Origin: Nocardiopsis alborubida
GTDB taxonomy: Bacteria; Actinomycetota; Actinomycetes; Streptosporangiales; Streptosporangiaceae
Direction of reading: 5' to 3'
Length of the DNA: 61,191 bases
Assembly: GCF_012396365.1 (NCBI RefSeq)
Contig: NZ_JAAXPG010000041.1
Coordinates: 1-61,191 of the forward strand
Numbering within the stretch: the stretch's first letter is position 1; each line of letters begins with the position of its first letter. Made by a program: the position numbers and the translations under genes. The notes beneath the pieces are model-generated. The model made no database searches. It was given only the letters and a program-made list of their open reading frames with translations, and had not been told where the DNA came from. Below, piece by piece: positions 59,691 through 61,191 of the stretch.

Positions 59691-59767
59691 CCCCGCACAG
59701 GGAGACGGTCAAGGGTGGCGGCGCCGAATCTGTAGGCAGGCAGCGGCGCCGCCTTCCCTGTGCGGGG
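59691..59767. terminator. Compound double-hairpin terminator between converging genes
   Basis: An outer stem, CCCCGCACAGGGA (59691-59703) with TCCCTGTGCGGGG (59755-59767), encloses an inner stem, GGCGGCGCCG (59717-59726) with CGGCGCCGCC (59744-59753). Both are perfect. It lies between the monooxygenase stop (59682) and the convergent membrane protein (59862) and would work in both directions. Confidence 0.75.
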
Positions 59768-59861
59768 ATGCCGGGCGGGGTTTGCGTAGAACCCCGCCCG
59801 GCTCCTGGTTCCGGAGCACGGTGAGACTCCGGGCCTGGCCGGGATGTTCGGGTGGAGGGGC

Positions 59862-61127
59862 TCAGTCTCCCCCGCCACCGCCACCGCCGCCGCCACCGCC
59901 GCCGTCGCCCCCGCCGGAGCCGCCGTCGCCGCCTCCCCAACCACCCCCGGAGCCGCTGCCGCTGGATCCGCCGTCGCCTCCCCAGCCTCCCCAACCTCCG
60001 CCGTCTCCGTAGTGATCGAAGTCACCGCCCCAGCCATCGTTCCCGGAGCTGCCGCCGCCCGAACGGCTACCGGAACCACCCGACCCCTGACACAGATCGG
60101 CGAACGAGCACAGGGTCTCCAGGCTGACGGAGTCGGGGTCCGTGCCGCCCGTACCCTCGGAACCGCTCGGATCCCCGCCGCATCCCGCCTGGGCGGTGAC
60201 GGGGACCGGGTCCTGCTGGAGCTGCGCGGATTCCTGGTCCGTCCGGGCCCTGCCGGCTCCCTGGCGGGACCCGGACGCGCGCAGCGAGCGAAAGCCCGTG
60301 ACCGCCGTGTACCGGACCGCGTGGTCACGGGTCATCCCCTCGGTCGGGTGAGTGCCGGTGGAGTCCGCTCCGGCGGGCCCGGCCGCCGAGGCGCCGTACC
60401 TCTGGCGGGCCAGCTCCAGCACCGCGTTCCCGGCGGGGGTGTTGGGGCTGAGCGCGGGGCCTCCGGTCGCCGCCATGACCACCTGGGAGGTGACCAGGAC
60501 AGCCGATGCGCTCAGCCCCCCGGCGAGGAGGCCGAGCGCGATGACCCCGGGCTCCGCGAGGAAGAACACGGCCGCGCCCCCGGCGGCGGCCAAAAGCGCG
60601 ACGGACCGCATCCACCGGATCGTCCTCGGGGCCCTCTCGCGGCGCCGCAACGCCCGTCGGAGCCGCGGGGAGTCGACGATCAGGCCGGACCCGGCGAGGT
60701 CGGCGCGCAGCTTCTCCACGCCCTTGCCGGCGACGATCCGGCGCAGCATCTCCAGGGCGCTGACTCCGACGCGCTTGCGAAAGGCCTTCACCAGCTCTCG
60801 GCGGACGGCGCCTTTCTCGTGCGTGTAGGGACGGGAGGGGCCGACGAGGGTGAAGAGCCCTCCGGCGGACTGCTGGCGGATACGGCCGTGCAGGAAGGCG
60901 TCCATGACCGCGGTCTCCCCCACACGGACCGGGCCTCCCGCGAGCAGGGCCAGCTCGTTCGGTTCGAGTTCGTCCGGGCCAGGCGGGGACTGGTGGTCGG
61001 GCGAGGAGCCGCGGAGCGCTGATCTGAGGGCTGAGTTGCCCTTCAGGACCGCGGAGAGCGGAATGCCTCCGATCAGCAGCCCCACGATCAGAGCTGCCAC
61101 CAGGGAAAGGGCCACGCTGGGGTCCAA
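59862..61127 (-). CDS. TIGR04222-type membrane protein with Gly-rich tail
   Basis: 421 aa from TTG 61127 (AGAGGTGG just upstream). An N-terminal helix (SLVAALIVGLLIGGIPL) precedes the TIGR04222-like part: LEPNELALLAGGPVRVGETA, VMDAFLHGRIRQQSAGG, FRKRVGVSALEMLRRIVAG, then two helices (SVALLAAAGGAAVFFLAEPG, IALGLLAGGLSASAVLVTS). The C-terminal 100 residues hold two Cys (LCSFADLC) and a long Gly/Ser/Asp/Trp-rich tail ending in twelve or so Gly. Gene neighbours are unrelated. TIGR04222 proteins are of unknown function; the tail suggests a surface display role. Confidence 0.82.
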   Translation of the reverse strand: MDPSVALSLVAALIVGLLIGGIPLSAVLKGNSALRSALRGSSPDHQSPPGPDELEPNELALLAGGPVRVGETAVMDAFLHGRIRQQSAGGLFTLVGPSRPYTHEKGAVRRELVKAFRKRVGVSALEMLRRIVAGKGVEKLRADLAGSGLIVDSPRLRRALRRRERAPRTIRWMRSVALLAAAGGAAVFFLAEPGVIALGLLAGGLSASAVLVTSQVVMAATGGPALSPNTPAGNAVLELARQRYGASAAGPAGADSTGTHPTEGMTRDHAVRYTAVTGFRSLRASGSRQGAGRARTDQESAQLQQDPVPVTAQAGCGGDPSGSEGTGGTDPDSVSLETLCSFADLCQGSGGSGSRSGGGSSGNDGWGGDFDHYGDGGGWGGWGGDGGSSGSGSGGGWGGGDGGSGGGDGGGGGGGGGGGGD

Positions 61128-61191
61128 GCCGCCACCTCTTGTCTTCGGTCTCGGGGTTGTGATCGGGGGTGGAGTCGGGGATGGGGGGTCG

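Overview
The window is chromosomal DNA from a high-GC Gram-positive bacterium, almost certainly a filamentous actinomycete. Evidence: very high GC with GTG and TTG starts, many overlapping start/stop codons, a WhiJ-type locus (XRE/DUF5753 + DUF397 + RsbW-like ATPase), zinc-independent L28/S14 paralogues behind a CobW-like MRF gene, a deazaflavin (F420) type reductase domain, and an LAxTG surface protein. A member of the Nocardiopsidaceae or a close relative is my best guess, but that is inference.

Layout. 0-4 kb: the tail of an IS481-type transposase, then a glyoxylate/hydroxypyruvate module (tartronate semialdehyde reductase, hydroxypyruvate isomerase, a GntR/FCD regulator and a divergent D-2-hydroxyacid dehydrogenase) with two FadR-type operators. 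4-5 kb: two unknown proteins, one with an 11-residue repeat tail. 5.4-12 kb: a predicted biological-conflict (defence or regulated-death) locus of ClpN-EAD1, EAD1-CHAT protease, an unknown beta-rich protein and a divergent membrane-anchored STAND NTPase with TPR-like repeats, plus a decayed partial copy of the STAND gene. 12-21 kb: a DUF6518-like membrane protein, a divergent SDR/TetR pair with repeated operators, a choice-of-anchor-A LAxTG protein, an unknown membrane protein, an OafA-type acyltransferase with SGNH domain, and a lipoprotein.

21.8-32 kb: a tightly coupled five-gene operon: a 1400-residue fibronectin-III/disordered protein, two TRAFAC-type GTPases with zinc ribbons (one membrane-anchored), a large GAP1-like GTPase-associated protein and a tiny membrane protein. 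This is a second predicted NTP-dependent conflict system. 32-38 kb: a HigA-like regulator with a broken upstream gene, then a visibly AT-richer island with two small helical proteins (possible type VII secretion substrates), a lipoprotein and three beta-propeller-like exported proteins, two of them clear paralogues, with scars of duplication.

38-44 kb: the WhiJ-type locus, a YciI-like and a VOC protein, then a zinc-starvation operon (MRF, L28, S14) behind a perfect 17-bp Zur-like palindrome, and a DUF1232 protein. 44.8-52.6 kb: a Tad/Flp secretion operon (CpaB, CpaE, two TadE-like, CpaF, TadB, TadC) preceded by an unknown zinc-ribbon protein and closed by a strong terminator. 52.7-61.2 kb: an F420-reductase/hemerythrin fusion, a DUF418 membrane protein, a membrane-anchored kinase-like protein lacking the usual catalytic lysine, an ArsR regulator divergent from a luciferase-like monooxygenase, and a TIGR04222-type membrane protein. 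No tRNA, rRNA, CRISPR array or riboswitch was recognised. All domain calls come from reading the translations by eye; no database search was run.
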